Shown: piece by piece, positions 32,627-41,188 of the stretch
Layout of the letters: the number at the start of each line of letters is the position of its first letter
Position numbering within the stretch: position 1 is the first letter of the stretch
Assembly: GCA_051883455.1 (NCBI GenBank)
Contig: JBJETT010000004.1
Span: 1-64,000, forward strand
Length of the DNA: 64,000 bases
Source of the DNA: HGM11368 sp051883455
GTDB taxonomy: Bacteria; Bacillota; Clostridia; Christensenellales; UBA3700
Direction: 5' to 3'
The notes under the pieces: generated by a model
The model's database searches: none
What the model saw: only the letters and a program-made list of their open reading frames with translations
Told to the model about the DNA's origin: nothing
Made by a program: the position numbers and the translations under genes

Positions 32627-33365
32627 TGTTCACCTCGTCAATTTTGCCGGTAATATATTGTTTCTCTATCGGTTGAAGATAAAACTCTTCTTGCCCCGAC
32701 ACCGACAACAACAAAATATCCTTTTGCTTGAGATTGTATTTTTTCATCACGGCTTGCACGAACTCTTCTCCTAAGCCCGACAACTGTATATTTTCCGACA
32801 GCTTTTTGCCTTCGCATACCAAGGTAAAAGGTAGTTCGGGGTCTTGCTTGGATACTTTGAGGTCGCCTAGGGTAGCAGGCTGATTGGCTGACTTCGGAAT
32901 GACGGACACGTCGCCGTTGGTTTCCACGATAGCGTAGTGAATTTCCGCAGGGGATAGATACGACTTGGCTCTCAGCGCTTCCATAATATCGTTGATGGTC
33001 ATATCCAACTGGCTGATTGCCTTGTAGTCGATGCCTTGAGGCGTTATGACAATGACGGGCTTGCCGTTGATAACCTTGCGTAGCTTGATAGAGTGTTTGA
33101 CCATTTTGGTGACTATAAACTCTAGTATAAACAAGGTAAAAATCGGTACTAGTCCGTAGACGATAGGCACTTGCGTATCCGACATAGGTATGCACGCCAG
33201 CTCCGCCACAATCAGCGAAATTGCAAATTCGAAGGGTTGCAATTCGCCAAGTTGCTTTTTGCCCATCAGTCGCATAGCGATGAGCAAAAAGAAATAAATA
33301 ATAATTGCTCTTATAAAGACCGTTAGCATAACTTTAGCGTAAGTATTTTGCAATTTTTTATTCAT
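32613..33365 (-). CDS. DUF421 (YetF-like) membrane protein
   Basis: A 250-residue protein with three N-terminal membrane helices (about 10-95: VFIRAIIIYFFLLIAMRLMGKKQLGELQPFEFAISLIVAELACIPM) followed by the soluble DUF421 domain (NGKPVIVITPQGIDYKAI, LRAKSYLSPAEIHYAIVETNGDVSVIPK). The MGKKQLGELQPFEFAI motif is highly characteristic. It overlaps the DUF4363 gene. Bacillus has several such paralogues (YetF, YkjA, YrbG, YdfS). It is divergent from the THF riboswitch-folT unit. Confidence 0.92.
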   Translation of the reverse strand: MNKKLQNTYAKVMLTVFIRAIIIYFFLLIAMRLMGKKQLGELQPFEFAISLIVAELACIPMSDTQVPIVYGLVPIFTLFILEFIVTKMVKHSIKLRKVINGKPVIVITPQGIDYKAISQLDMTINDIMEALRAKSYLSPAEIHYAIVETNGDVSVIPKSANQPATLGDLKVSKQDPELPFTLVCEGKKLSENIQLSGLGEEFVQAVMKKYNLKQKDILLLSVSGQEEFYLQPIEKQYITGKIDEVNNDGN

Positions 33366-33406
33366 TTTGATTGAAAAATATAGGCAAATATGGTACTATC
33401 TCTATA

Positions 33407-33497
33407 GCAGAGTAAACTCAATGCGTTAAGTGTTGTGAGATGGGATGTTGCTCACAAACGAAAAGCTATGCTTGCGATATTGAGTTGCGTCCGTTGC
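33407..33497 (+). promoter_or_regulatory. THF (folT) riboswitch aptamer
   Basis: The tetrahydrofolate riboswitch consensus is recognisable: GCAGAGTA near 33407, GCGTTAAGTG (33423-33432), stem TTGTGAG (33433-33439) / CTCACAA (33451-33457) enclosing ATGGGATGTTG, then AACGAAAAGC, the closing helix AACTCAAT (33415-33422) / ATTGAGTT (33479-33486), and GCGTCCG near the 3' end. It lies directly before an ECF folate-type S-component gene, the classical folT context. Confidence 0.85.
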
Positions 33498-33516
33498 AAA
33501 ATATTTTTTTCAATGG

Positions 33517-33542
33517 ACCTCTAATTTTTAGGAGGTTTTTTT
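33517..33542 (+). promoter_or_regulatory. Riboswitch expression platform overlapping the folT ribosome-binding site
   Basis: ACCTC (33517-33521) pairs with GAGGT (33532-33536), extended by TAA/TTA with one bulged G; seven Ts follow and ATG starts at 33543. The Shine-Dalgarno AGGAGG (33530-33535) is inside the stem, so folding blocks translation, and the U-tract could also end transcription. Confidence 0.65.
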
Positions 33543-34124
33543 ATGGACAAAAGAGTAAAATACGCCAAAAAAATCGCATATTTGGCTGTATTTGTAGCAC
33601 TCAGCACAATCGCCAACGTATTTACGTGGTTACCAATTCCGTCGTTTGCAATATCCTTTGCCGCAATGCCCGCATTCTTTGCAGGTGCCGTTTGCGGACC
33701 TATAGGAGGCTTTTTGACGGGCGCAATGGGAGATATTCTCGGTCAACTCATCTCGCCTAAGGGAGCGTGGCTTCCTACGATAACGCTGGCGTCGGGGCTT
33801 ATGGGGTTGATACCGGGTCTTATATTCAAAATCAAACATCTAAACAACTATATCAAGATATTATTGTCGTACGTTGCCTGCCTCGTGATATGCACGGCGT
33901 TTATCAACACGCTTACGCTTTGGTACGTATATTCATATTCCAAGGGTAGCGGCAAGACTTTCTGGGTATATCTATGGGGCAGACTTCCTAAGCAATGCGC
34001 AGTGTCTGCTATCAATATGGCTTTGACAATGGCAATCTTCGAGCCATGCAAGCGACTGGTATTCAAGGATTTTCTTGCGCCACAAGCTTCAACAGATACC
34101 GAACTAGTAGAAGAGCAATCTTGA
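33543..34124 (+). CDS. folT: Folate ECF transporter S-component
   Basis: A 193-residue membrane protein with about six helices, the substrate-binding subunit of an energy-coupling-factor importer for folates. The N-terminal AYLAVFVALSTIANVFTW and the GPIGGFLTGAMGDILGQLISPKGAW segment are typical of the FolT group. The THF riboswitch immediately upstream gives independent support for the substrate. The EcfA/EcfT energising module is not in this window. Its stop lies 7 bases from the convergent flippase gene. Confidence 0.92.
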   Translation: MDKRVKYAKKIAYLAVFVALSTIANVFTWLPIPSFAISFAAMPAFFAGAVCGPIGGFLTGAMGDILGQLISPKGAWLPTITLASGLMGLIPGLIFKIKHLNNYIKILLSYVACLVICTAFINTLTLWYVYSYSKGSGKTFWVYLWGRLPKQCAVSAINMALTMAIFEPCKRLVFKDFLAPQASTDTELVEEQS

Positions 34125-34131
34125 GTTAGGT

Positions 34132-35625
34132 TTATCGGCGTGATTTTTTGGGTAAAAATCCGCCGATATCTACTATCTTAAAGACAAGCAAAAAGGCAAC
34201 GAAAATTCCAAACGACAACAAGCCGCTAATTACTACGCATATTGCGGGAGAGAGCAGTCGCCCTATCAAGTTGTTGAGGACAGACATCCCCAGTCCTACG
34301 ACGCATGCAAAGGCTAGGCACGCCAAACAATGCAACGCGCATCTCTTATCGGGCTCAACTATGCGAGTTATCATCGTCAAGTTGATTATCATTCCTACGG
34401 TGTGGAATAGCGCTAAGGCGAGGAAATAGGAATAAATACCCAAATATTTAGGCGTGACGAGCGTCGTTATTGCCAAAACTACGCAACACGCAACGTGAGA
34501 GAGAAAGGTTTGTTTTTCTTTGCCTAGAGAGTTGAGAATGCTGATAGCCATATTGTTGACGCAAAGCGGTATCATCAACATGGCAACTTTGGGCATATAG
34601 CCTCCCGCCTCGGAGTCGTGGTAAATAAGCGAAACGAAGTTTTGCCCGCACGCCATAAATATGATATAGAATGCGCAACTGATTATAAAACTAAATTCTA
34701 TTGCCGTAGAAATCTTGTTTTTTAGCCCTTTTGGGCTATTTTTTTTGTTTTGTTCCGCAAGCTCGGGTATCAATACGACGGTCATTGCGCCTACGATGCT
34801 GGTTGGAGCAAGCAATATAGGCATGACCATACCGCCCGCTCTGCCGAATTGTGCAGTAGCCACTTGCGTATCTAAGCCGTATTTGACCAGCATTGCGGGG
34901 ATAACCAACGACAAAAACGCCGACATAAGCGAGCCAAAGAGCCGAGTTATCGTCAAAGGCGCTGCCGATTTGACGATTTTTTTGGCGTATAGCGGTCTTT
35001 TTACAACGCCACCCTTGTAGATAAAGCAAGCAAAAAGAATAACGACCATCACTATATCGCTGACAATCATGGCTACGGCGTAAGAATAGAATTTTGTTAT
35101 GCCGAATATGCCCGTCATAAGTAGCGAAAGAGTAAATGCAATCTTGATTATCTCTTCAATAAGTTCGGTAACCGAAAAGGTGAAAAATTCCTTTTTACCC
35201 CAAAACCAACCTCTGACGATAGAATATACCGACGACGTGACGAGCATTGGCAACATGACGTAGAAGAGCTTGACACACCTCTCGTCGCTAAACAGCGCTT
35301 TTGGTATAGCGGGAAATATTGCCAAAATGGCGATAATAACCGTACATATCGACAGGCTCAGTAGCATTGCCGAAGAGAACAATCCCCCCACAGACTTGCC
35401 ACCGTCGAGGGCGTATTCTTCGGCAGTCAGTCTTGATAGAGTTACGGGTATGCCCGACATGCTCAGGCACGCAAAGAGAGAAAATAGCGAAAAGGTAATT
35501 TGATATACACCCAATATTTCCGCGCCCAGTAGTCGAGAAAGGTAGATTTTGAATATAAATGACACAAACCTCGTAAAACACGATAAGAATGTGACTAGTG
35601 CGAAGGCTTTGACTATTCTTTTCAT
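34132..35625 (-). CDS. SpoVB/MurJ-type polysaccharide or lipid flippase
   Basis: A 497-residue polytopic protein of the MVF/polysaccharide-biosynthesis (MOP) superfamily with about 12-14 membrane helices. The opening FALVTFLSCFTRFVSFIFKIYLSRLLGAEILGVYQI is characteristic of SpoVB and relatives, which flip lipid-linked precursors for spore cortex or envelope synthesis. It could alternatively be a YkvU/MurJ homologue. No Shine-Dalgarno precedes the ATG; a reverse TATAAT (35636-35631) ends five bases upstream, so this may be another leaderless gene, although its -35 is poor. Confidence 0.87.
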   Translation of the reverse strand: MKRIVKAFALVTFLSCFTRFVSFIFKIYLSRLLGAEILGVYQITFSLFSLFACLSMSGIPVTLSRLTAEEYALDGGKSVGGLFSSAMLLSLSICTVIIAILAIFPAIPKALFSDERCVKLFYVMLPMLVTSSVYSIVRGWFWGKKEFFTFSVTELIEEIIKIAFTLSLLMTGIFGITKFYSYAVAMIVSDIVMVVILFACFIYKGGVVKRPLYAKKIVKSAAPLTITRLFGSLMSAFLSLVIPAMLVKYGLDTQVATAQFGRAGGMVMPILLAPTSIVGAMTVVLIPELAEQNKKNSPKGLKNKISTAIEFSFIISCAFYIIFMACGQNFVSLIYHDSEAGGYMPKVAMLMIPLCVNNMAISILNSLGKEKQTFLSHVACCVVLAITTLVTPKYLGIYSYFLALALFHTVGMIINLTMITRIVEPDKRCALHCLACLAFACVVGLGMSVLNNLIGRLLSPAICVVISGLLSFGIFVAFLLVFKIVDIGGFLPKKSRR

Positions 35626-35687
35626 ATTGTATTATATTGAGAGCTATTGCCAAATATAATATAGCAAGCTAGAGTGTAAGGAGAGAT

Positions 35688-35981
35688 ATGCGAAACTTTG
35701 TTATCAGAATATCACAGCCGACGACGCTGGAAGAGGTGAGCAAAAAGTACAATATGAGTTTGGATAGACTTATTGAACTCAACGACTTGCGGGCGCAAGA
35801 ATGCTACGTAGGTATGCGCCTCTTAATAGAGCAAAGGGAGGGGGTGGAATACGTCGTCCAACCCTTTGACACGCTTGACAAAATAGCGTTGAATTTTGGC
35901 GTAGACAAGGCAAAAATCAAAAAGTATAATAGGATAAACCAAGTCTTCTTGGGACAAAAGCTATTTATTCCAACAGAATAA
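35688..35981 (+). CDS. Small protein with two LysM domains
   Basis: A 97-residue protein made almost wholly of two LysM modules (about 3-47, TLEEVSKKYNMSLDRLIELN; about 52-96, VVQPFDTLDKIALNFGVDKAKIKKYNRI...GQKLFIP). LysM binds N-acetylglucosamine-containing glycans. There is no signal peptide, as in spore-coat LysM proteins (SafA, YaaH group) assembled from the mother cell, so a coat or cortex-interface role is possible. AAGGAG precedes the ATG and a TATAAT lies at 35655-35660. Divergent from the SpoVB-type gene. Confidence 0.85.
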   Translation: MRNFVIRISQPTTLEEVSKKYNMSLDRLIELNDLRAQECYVGMRLLIEQREGVEYVVQPFDTLDKIALNFGVDKAKIKKYNRINQVFLGQKLFIPTE

Positions 35982-36025
35982 CGCTGGTTGAACAAAAAAG
36001 CAATCGGTAGAGTAACTTGGAGAAC

Positions 36026-36042
36026 GTACCGATACGTTTAGA
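36026..36042. repeat. Intergenic palindromic motif, copy 6
   Basis: GTACCGATACGTTTAGA, 45 bases after the LysM gene stop and before the shared terminator. Core GATACGT is retained, but the right arm of the dyad is degenerate. Confidence 0.5.
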
Positions 36043-36091
36043 TAATATAGTAGATTAAGCCCAACAAATAAACGATAAAGTCACAACAAAA

Positions 36092-36118
36092 AAGTCCGCA
36101 TATCAGCGGACTTTTTTG
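36092..36118. terminator. Bidirectional terminator
   Basis: AAGTCCGC (36092-36099) and GCGGACTT (36106-36113) form an 8-bp stem with a 6-base loop, A-run before and T-run after, between the LysM gene and the convergent large lipoprotein gene. Confidence 0.9.
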
Positions 36119-36134
36119 TATTATTTAGCAATTA

Positions 36135-39100
36135 TTAGTTGCTAAAGCTGTCGTTGTTTTTGCTTACCTTAGAAGACTTTTTCTTAGTCAAGCTACGCTT
36201 TTTCTTAGGAGCAAACTTCTTGATGAGTACGACTATTACTACGATTAGCATTACACCGCCCACAACGCCTGTGGTAATCCACAGCCACATATAGTCTTTG
36301 GTTGGGTTGTCGTTAGCAGGCTCTTCCTCTTCTGCGTTGAGGTCTTCTTCTGCGTCAGCGGACTCTTCGGTGAATACTATACGGAAGTTGTTGGCAACTA
36401 GTGCGTCGTCGATAAGACTTTCGTCGATAGTTTCTTCGGTCTCGCCCTCAACAGGCTTTCTAGCAATAAAGTCAGCTTCATCAACCTCGGTAACGGAGAA
36501 GTTGTCGGCAAAGACGTAGCCTTCCAACCATTTTTCTTCACCCGTGCGACCTAGGGAAATGGTAAGGTTTGCCGTTGCGGTGACGTCTTTTTCCGTCTTA
36601 ACGTAGAAGTTGTACTCAGTCCAAGCACCTATAGTTTCGTTGCCGTTTGCGTCGTAGGTAGAGGTGTTGATTTGACGAGCCTTGTCGTAGTCGGTAGACT
36701 TGTCGCCGATGAGCTTACCAAAGGTGTAGGTCTGCTTGTTGAGCGTCAAGGTAAGGGTAGCGCTATCGTTCTTATCGAGTCCGTAGGTCAATACCCAGAT
36801 AGAAATCTTGTAATAGGTGTCTGCCTTGAGGGTAGTGCTACTAGAGGTGTATTGATAAGACGTAGGCTTTTTGTTGTAAATTACGAGTACCGAGTCGCCG
36901 ATATTCTTTTCGTTGTCAAATATTGCATTTGCCACGGTGGTATCGGTATCAGGGTCGATGTCGATATTGGACCAGTCGCCGCAAGTTTGGTCAAACACGC
37001 CTGCCGCGAGATGGTCGCTATCGGATTTTGCGTTAGAATCCAACAGCTTGCCCGACCAGTTGTCCGGAGCAGTCAAGGCGTCGGAAGTCGAGGTAGAGTC
37101 AAAGCTGTCGACGAGCCAAGATTGAGCCAAGACGTTGACGTTGGTGCTATTTTCGAGCGAACAACCTTGCTTGTAGGTGTTTTCGTCTATCGAAATATAC
37201 TTAGCGCTGTCGAAGAATACCCAGCCGTTTTGAGTGTTGCTGCTAACTTGTGGGTTACCTGAGTAGAGGGTAAGCTTTACCGATACCGAGCTGATGCCCG
37301 TCTCTACGTAGATGAAGTATTGGTGCCACTTGTCGTCGCTAGGGTTGATATTGTAGTACTTATTGTTTTCGTCACCGCTTGCCGTCTTGGTAGCCAATTC
37401 GATGCTTAGAGGACTTCCGTCAGCCTTTGCCCATACGCTAAACAAGTAGTACGAGTTAGAGTTGAGCGTGATACTGTTGGAAGAATATCCGATAGCCGTC
37501 GAGTCGATAGAGTTGATAGCGAGCACGGTAGGGTTGTCTTCGCCGTTATATCCGTTGAAGAAGCCTACAGGGTCAAGACCCATCTCGGTCATAAGGTCGG
37601 TAGACTCAACGTCGAGTACGCCGGCTCTGCTGCTACCTTCGGTGATGGCAGTCTTTTTGGTGATAGTCCAATTCTTAGGCACGCCGAGATGCTTATAGAG
37701 CTTGCCTTGTGCGGTAAATACGTCGTCAACGTAGAGCTCTCTGGTAGCTGCGGCGTCGATAATCTTAAATTCGCCGTTGGAAGAAACGCCGTTAGAATCG
37801 CTCGATTCGCTAAAGCTTGCCGTCTTGGTAACGGTAGAAGTAGTTACTGCGTTGTATTCGGAAGGCGTGATGTTTTCTACGGTTATATCCTTAATCATTG
37901 CCTTGCCCACAACGTGCGAAGCCGATTGAGTGCCCGCACCGCTTCCCAGCGTGAATTGCAAGCCTACGATATTGCTTTCGTATTCGCTTCCTTTGATATA
38001 GAAGCATGCCTCGGTGTAGTCGCCGTCAATCTTGTAGTCGTCGAGATTGAGGGTGTTGAGTGCCGACAAGGATGCGAGAGAAGAGTAAGAGTCGCTGTAC
38101 TTGGTGCCGTCTTCGTTGTACGAAACGAGGCTGATAGTAAGACCCTTAGATTTATCTGCCACGTCGGTCTTAAACATTGCCGACATTAGATAGTAGTTGT
38201 TAGGGTAGATGGTATAACCTTTGCTCTTGTCGAGTTTATCGTCGGCTGTCTTAGTAAAGTTAGACGCAGTGATGGCGGTAGGCAAGATATTGTTGAGAGT
38301 CAACACTCCGCCTTCTACGCCCATTTGGCTTCTATCGGTAGCAATAGTTTCGTCGTAGGTGGTGTTGGCGAAATTGTTGATATCAATATTTTCTGCAGCG
38401 TGAGTGGAGAGCAACGAGAACTTGTTAACGCCACTGTCGTATGCGGCTTGGTCTACTTCTTTGTAGGTAACTTTGTCAAAGCTTGCGATACCTCTAACGT
38501 GTGTTGCCGTATCGTTTTCTCCGCCTTGACCTAGCCACAATTCCAGATACAAGTCGTTGTTACGCTTGTCGTTGGCTTGGATGAAGAACGTAACGGTTTG
38601 CCAATCGTCCGCGGTATTGATATTGTTGATGACGATATTTCTTTCGTCGGTATCGGTACCGTTGGTGAGTTTTAGCGTTGCGCCGTTACCGTCGATGATA
38701 TTGGTGCGAACGTTGACGCTAACAGCATAATACTTGCCTGCAAAGAAACGGGTAGCCACCGAAGAACGATAGCCGTAAGCCGTTGCTTTTTTGTTGTTGA
38801 TAACGAGAATATTGTTGCCTTGAGCGCCCTCTGCCGTAGTAAGGGTGTATTGAGCGTCACCCACCGTTACCGAAGAGGTAGATGCAACGTTAACGATACC
38901 TTTTTCGAGATAAGAAGAGGAAGAAGGTGCACTGTTGCCGGAGCCTTTACCTACGTTGCCCGTATATTTAGAAGGGGTTTTGAAGGTAGAGGTAGAGCTG
39001 ATAGAAGCGTAATCGAACTCTTTATCGCCACCTATCACGCTGTACTTAGCCGTATATTCGTCGGTAGCAAGGCTAGCAAAATCGCTAGCGGTAAACGCCG

Positions 39101-39800
39101 TTTCGCCCTCTTCAACGTCGGTCAAGTTTTTGAGTACGACGCTATCGAAGAATACGTGACCTTGGGTGTTGGCGTCGGTAGTCGAACCTGCAGAGAGAAG
39201 GAGCGAAATGCTGTTCGTGCTCATGTTGGAGGTTTCGATAACTATCTTATAGTTTTTCCATTCGCCGTTGGTGTCGATAGCCTTGAACTCTGCGTAAGCG
39301 TCACCCGTAAGGTATACGTATGCGCCCGAAGTTTCGCTAGGGTTTGTCAACAAGGTCTTGACGCTAAAGGTCAACTCGTAATAAGAATTTTTGTTAAGAG
39401 TAACGCTCGCGGAAGTGTACTTATAAGAATTTTTGATTTTGTTATAAATCATCAAAATCTTATCGTCTTCGCCCGTCTTACCCGGGTTCTCTATCGAACC
39501 GTAGGTCTTCTTGTTGCTCTTAAAAGAAGAACTGCTAGTGTCGATGACACCTGCAATGACGTTGTCGGAGCCTGCTTGTGCGTTGGAAGCGCCCGTAGAA
39601 GACGTCCAAGAGCCGGGAGTAGCAGGATAGGTGTCACCCGTTGTCAGCGTGAAGTCGCCGTTGGTGAACAGCTGATCTTCGGTAGCAGGGTCGTCAGTGT
39701 TGTCGTCTGTGTCCTTGTCACAAGCGATTGCGGTAGCAAGCATAGCTATGCACATAATCGCAATCAGCAGTGTTAAAAGAAAACGTTTTTTTGTGTTCAT
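36135..39800 (-). CDS. Giant multi-module surface lipoprotein with C-terminal membrane helix
   Basis: A 1221-residue exported protein. The N-terminus is a lipoprotein signal (MNTKKRFLL, hydrophobic core, lipobox ATAIAC, Cys about 27) followed by an Asp-rich spacer. About five related beta-rich modules of 160-200 residues follow, each with the pattern NNKK-A-Y-(Y/G)-(R/T)S...YY-(L/A)-(S/V)-V-(K/R)T...W-(K/Q)-(N/T)...H-V-FDS, resembling galactose-binding/CBM4_9-like jelly rolls. The C-terminus has a membrane helix (about 1168-1192) and a basic tail KKKRSLTKKK. Having both a lipid anchor and a C-terminal helix is unusual. Carbohydrate binding is inferred. GGTGG precedes the start; it is monocistronic. 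Confidence 0.85.
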   Translation of the reverse strand: MNTKKRFLLTLLIAIMCIAMLATAIACDKDTDDNTDDPATEDQLFTNGDFTLTTGDTYPATPGSWTSSTGASNAQAGSDNVIAGVIDTSSSSFKSNKKTYGSIENPGKTGEDDKILMIYNKIKNSYKYTSASVTLNKNSYYELTFSVKTLLTNPSETSGAYVYLTGDAYAEFKAIDTNGEWKNYKIVIETSNMSTNSISLLLSAGSTTDANTQGHVFFDSVVLKNLTDVEEGETAFTASDFASLATDEYTAKYSVIGGDKEFDYASISSTSTFKTPSKYTGNVGKGSGNSAPSSSSYLEKGIVNVASTSSVTVGDAQYTLTTAEGAQGNNILVINNKKATAYGYRSSVATRFFAGKYYAVSVNVRTNIIDGNGATLKLTNGTDTDERNIVINNINTADDWQTVTFFIQANDKRNNDLYLELWLGQGGENDTATHVRGIASFDKVTYKEVDQAAYDSGVNKFSLLSTHAAENIDINNFANTTYDETIATDRSQMGVEGGVLTLNNILPTAITASNFTKTADDKLDKSKGYTIYPNNYYLMSAMFKTDVADKSKGLTISLVSYNEDGTKYSDSYSSLASLSALNTLNLDDYKIDGDYTEACFYIKGSEYESNIVGLQFTLGSGAGTQSASHVVGKAMIKDITVENITPSEYNAVTTSTVTKTASFSESSDSNGVSSNGEFKIIDAAATRELYVDDVFTAQGKLYKHLGVPKNWTITKKTAITEGSSRAGVLDVESTDLMTEMGLDPVGFFNGYNGEDNPTVLAINSIDSTAIGYSSNSITLNSNSYYLFSVWAKADGSPLSIELATKTASGDENNKYYNINPSDDKWHQYFIYVETGISSVSVKLTLYSGNPQVSSNTQNGWVFFDSAKYISIDENTYKQGCSLENSTNVNVLAQSWLVDSFDSTSTSDALTAPDNWSGKLLDSNAKSDSDHLAAGVFDQTCGDWSNIDIDPDTDTTVANAIFDNEKNIGDSVLVIYNKKPTSYQYTSSSTTLKADTYYKISIWVLTYGLDKNDSATLTLTLNKQTYTFGKLIGDKSTDYDKARQINTSTYDANGNETIGAWTEYNFYVKTEKDVTATANLTISLGRTGEEKWLEGYVFADNFSVTEVDEADFIARKPVEGETEETIDESLIDDALVANNFRIVFTEESADAEEDLNAEEEEPANDNPTKDYMWLWITTGVVGGVMLIVVIVVLIKKFAPKKKRSLTKKKSSKVSKNNDSFSN

Positions 39801-39983
39801 TGTACCACCTTATGATATGTTATTGAATATAATTATTATAATCTTAATTATTATAAAGCAAACTCAATTATATTGCAATAGATTTACCCAAAATTTCTCT
39901 TTCCATTTAATGTTTTTTTACTTTGAGGTCAAGCTTAGATAATGATGATTTATAAAAAAGCAAGTTAGGCACACAATAAGCCT

Positions 39984-40373
39984 ATGGAAAATATGTGGGA
40001 GAGTGGACGAATAAGTATCGGCAAAAGGATATTGATAGTACTGGCAAGCCTATTTGCAGGGTTTGCAACGGGCGTATTCGGCGGTGGCGGCGGCATGATC
40101 GTAGTGCCTATTCTCACGGGGTTGTATGGACTTGAGCCAGTCAAGGCACACGCAACGGCGATTGCCACGATATTTCCGCTATGCCTCGTCAGCGTAATAT
40201 TCTACTTGACTCAAGGCGGTTGGGAATGGAAGAGCGGATTGGTCGTAACGGCAGGCGTGGTTGTCGGCGGAATAGTCGGCGCGGTGGCTATGAAGAAGAT
40301 ACCTGCTAAATGGTTACAACCCATATTCTATATTTTAATGATAGTGGGTGGGGTAAAAATGGCGCTCGCATAA
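39984..40373 (+). CDS. Half-size TSUP (TauE/SafE) transporter, first half
   Basis: A 129-residue membrane protein with about four helices. It has the glycine-rich TSUP signature FAGFATGVFGGGGGMIVVPIL and a following HATAIATIFP segment. Full TSUP (sulfite/sulfonate exporter) proteins have two such repeats in about 250 residues, so this is one repeat on its own; the next gene is the other. The two probably assemble as a heterodimer. No good ribosome-binding site is seen before ATG 39984, and the first ten residues could be replaced by a later start. Confidence 0.82.
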   Translation: MENMWESGRISIGKRILIVLASLFAGFATGVFGGGGGMIVVPILTGLYGLEPVKAHATAIATIFPLCLVSVIFYLTQGGWEWKSGLVVTAGVVVGGIVGAVAMKKIPAKWLQPIFYILMIVGGVKMALA

Positions 40374-40413
40374 CGAAAAGGCGTAATAATAGCAACGAGG
40401 TAATTTTATAATT

Positions 40414-40803
40414 ATGCAATATTTATGGTATATAAGCGCAGGTCTTATCGGAGGTATTATAGGCGGAATGGGTATGGGTGGCGGTACTTTGCTGATACCT
40501 ATTTTGACGATTTTTCTCGGGGTGCAACAAGTCGAGGCGCAGCTTACCAATCTAATATCGTTTTTACCAATGGCAATAGTGGCGGTAATAATACACGCCA
40601 AAAATAAACGTATAGATTTCAAAGCAATGTTATGCGTTAGTGTGCCTGCATTGATAACGGCATGCGTCGGCGCGTTCTTTGCTCCGAGAATAAAGGGCGA
40701 GCTGCTTTCCAAAGGCTTCGGTATATTTTTGACTTTGCTTGGTGTGGCGATGCTTGTCAAAATTATAATTCAAAAAATCAAAACAAAACGAAAAGCAAGA
40801 TAA
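40414..40803 (+). CDS. Half-size TSUP (TauE/SafE) transporter, second half
   Basis: A 129-residue membrane protein with about four helices and the TSUP signature SAGLIGGIIGGMGMGGGTLLIPIL, with AQLTNLISFLPMA after it. Same length as the gene 40 bases upstream, so one ancestral TSUP transporter is encoded as two separate repeats. An AGGT lies 13-16 bases upstream of the ATG. The C-terminus is basic (KIKTKRKAR), predicted cytoplasmic. Confidence 0.82.
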   Translation: MQYLWYISAGLIGGIIGGMGMGGGTLLIPILTIFLGVQQVEAQLTNLISFLPMAIVAVIIHAKNKRIDFKAMLCVSVPALITACVGAFFAPRIKGELLSKGFGIFLTLLGVAMLVKIIIQKIKTKRKAR

Positions 40804-40862
40804 ATCGCACATATTTCAATATGCCGATATGCTGATATGCGTATGTATTTTTATACAAATTG

Positions 40863-40886
40863 TCGTATGGTTATACAATCATACGA
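40863..40886 (+). promoter_or_regulatory. Inverted repeat upstream of spoIIID
   Basis: TCGTATG (40863-40869) and CATACGA (40880-40886) are perfect 7-base inverted arms around GTTATACAAT. Thirteen bases later is CATATTTTT (40899-40907), which fits the CATAnnnT -10 pattern of sigma-E, the factor that transcribes spoIIID in Bacillus. The dyad may be an operator or part of the -35 region. Confidence 0.4.
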
Positions 40887-40942
40887 CGATATATTTTTCA
40901 TATTTTTATCACGATAAGAATAGGCATAAATAAGGTGAAAAA

Positions 40943-41188
40943 ATGGAAAAAGATAAAATTCTAAACGTTGCCAGATACATAGCAATGACGGGGTGTACGG
41001 TAAGAAGTGCGTCCAAAATATTCGGCATTAGCAAGAGCACCATCCACAACGATATGACCAAAAAACTAGTCTATATAGACGCGGGACTATATCGGAGGGT
41101 AAAGAGTGTGTTGGACTTTAATATGTCGGTGAGACATTTGAGGGGAGGAGAGAGCACGAAGAAACTCTACCAAAAGAACAAAACCTAG
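40943..41188 (+). CDS. spoIIID: Sporulation transcriptional regulator SpoIIID
   Basis: A small (81-residue) DNA-binding protein active in the mother cell, where it modulates the sigma-E regulon and expression of sigma-K. The helix-turn-helix is TVRSASKIFGISKSTIHNDMTKKL (about 19-42), followed by the basic C-terminal extension (VRHLRGGESTKKLY) that distinguishes SpoIIID from other HTH proteins. AAGGTG precedes the ATG. The stop overlaps that of the convergent TtcA-like gene by 4 bp. Its presence is strong evidence of a spore-forming lineage. Confidence 0.95.
   Translation: MEKDKILNVARYIAMTGCTVRSASKIFGISKSTIHNDMTKKLVYIDAGLYRRVKSVLDFNMSVRHLRGGESTKKLYQKNKT

Noticed and set aside
34137..34168. 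Hairpin ATCGGCG/CGCCGAT as folT terminator
   Set aside because: The stem lies within the 3' end of the convergent flippase coding sequence and has no U-tract after it; it may help but cannot be claimed.
38820..39776. 318-codon plus-strand frame opposite the large lipoprotein gene
   Set aside because: No recognisable domain, no ribosome-binding site and Arg/Val/Cys-rich composition typical of an antisense shadow; the minus-strand gene is well supported.
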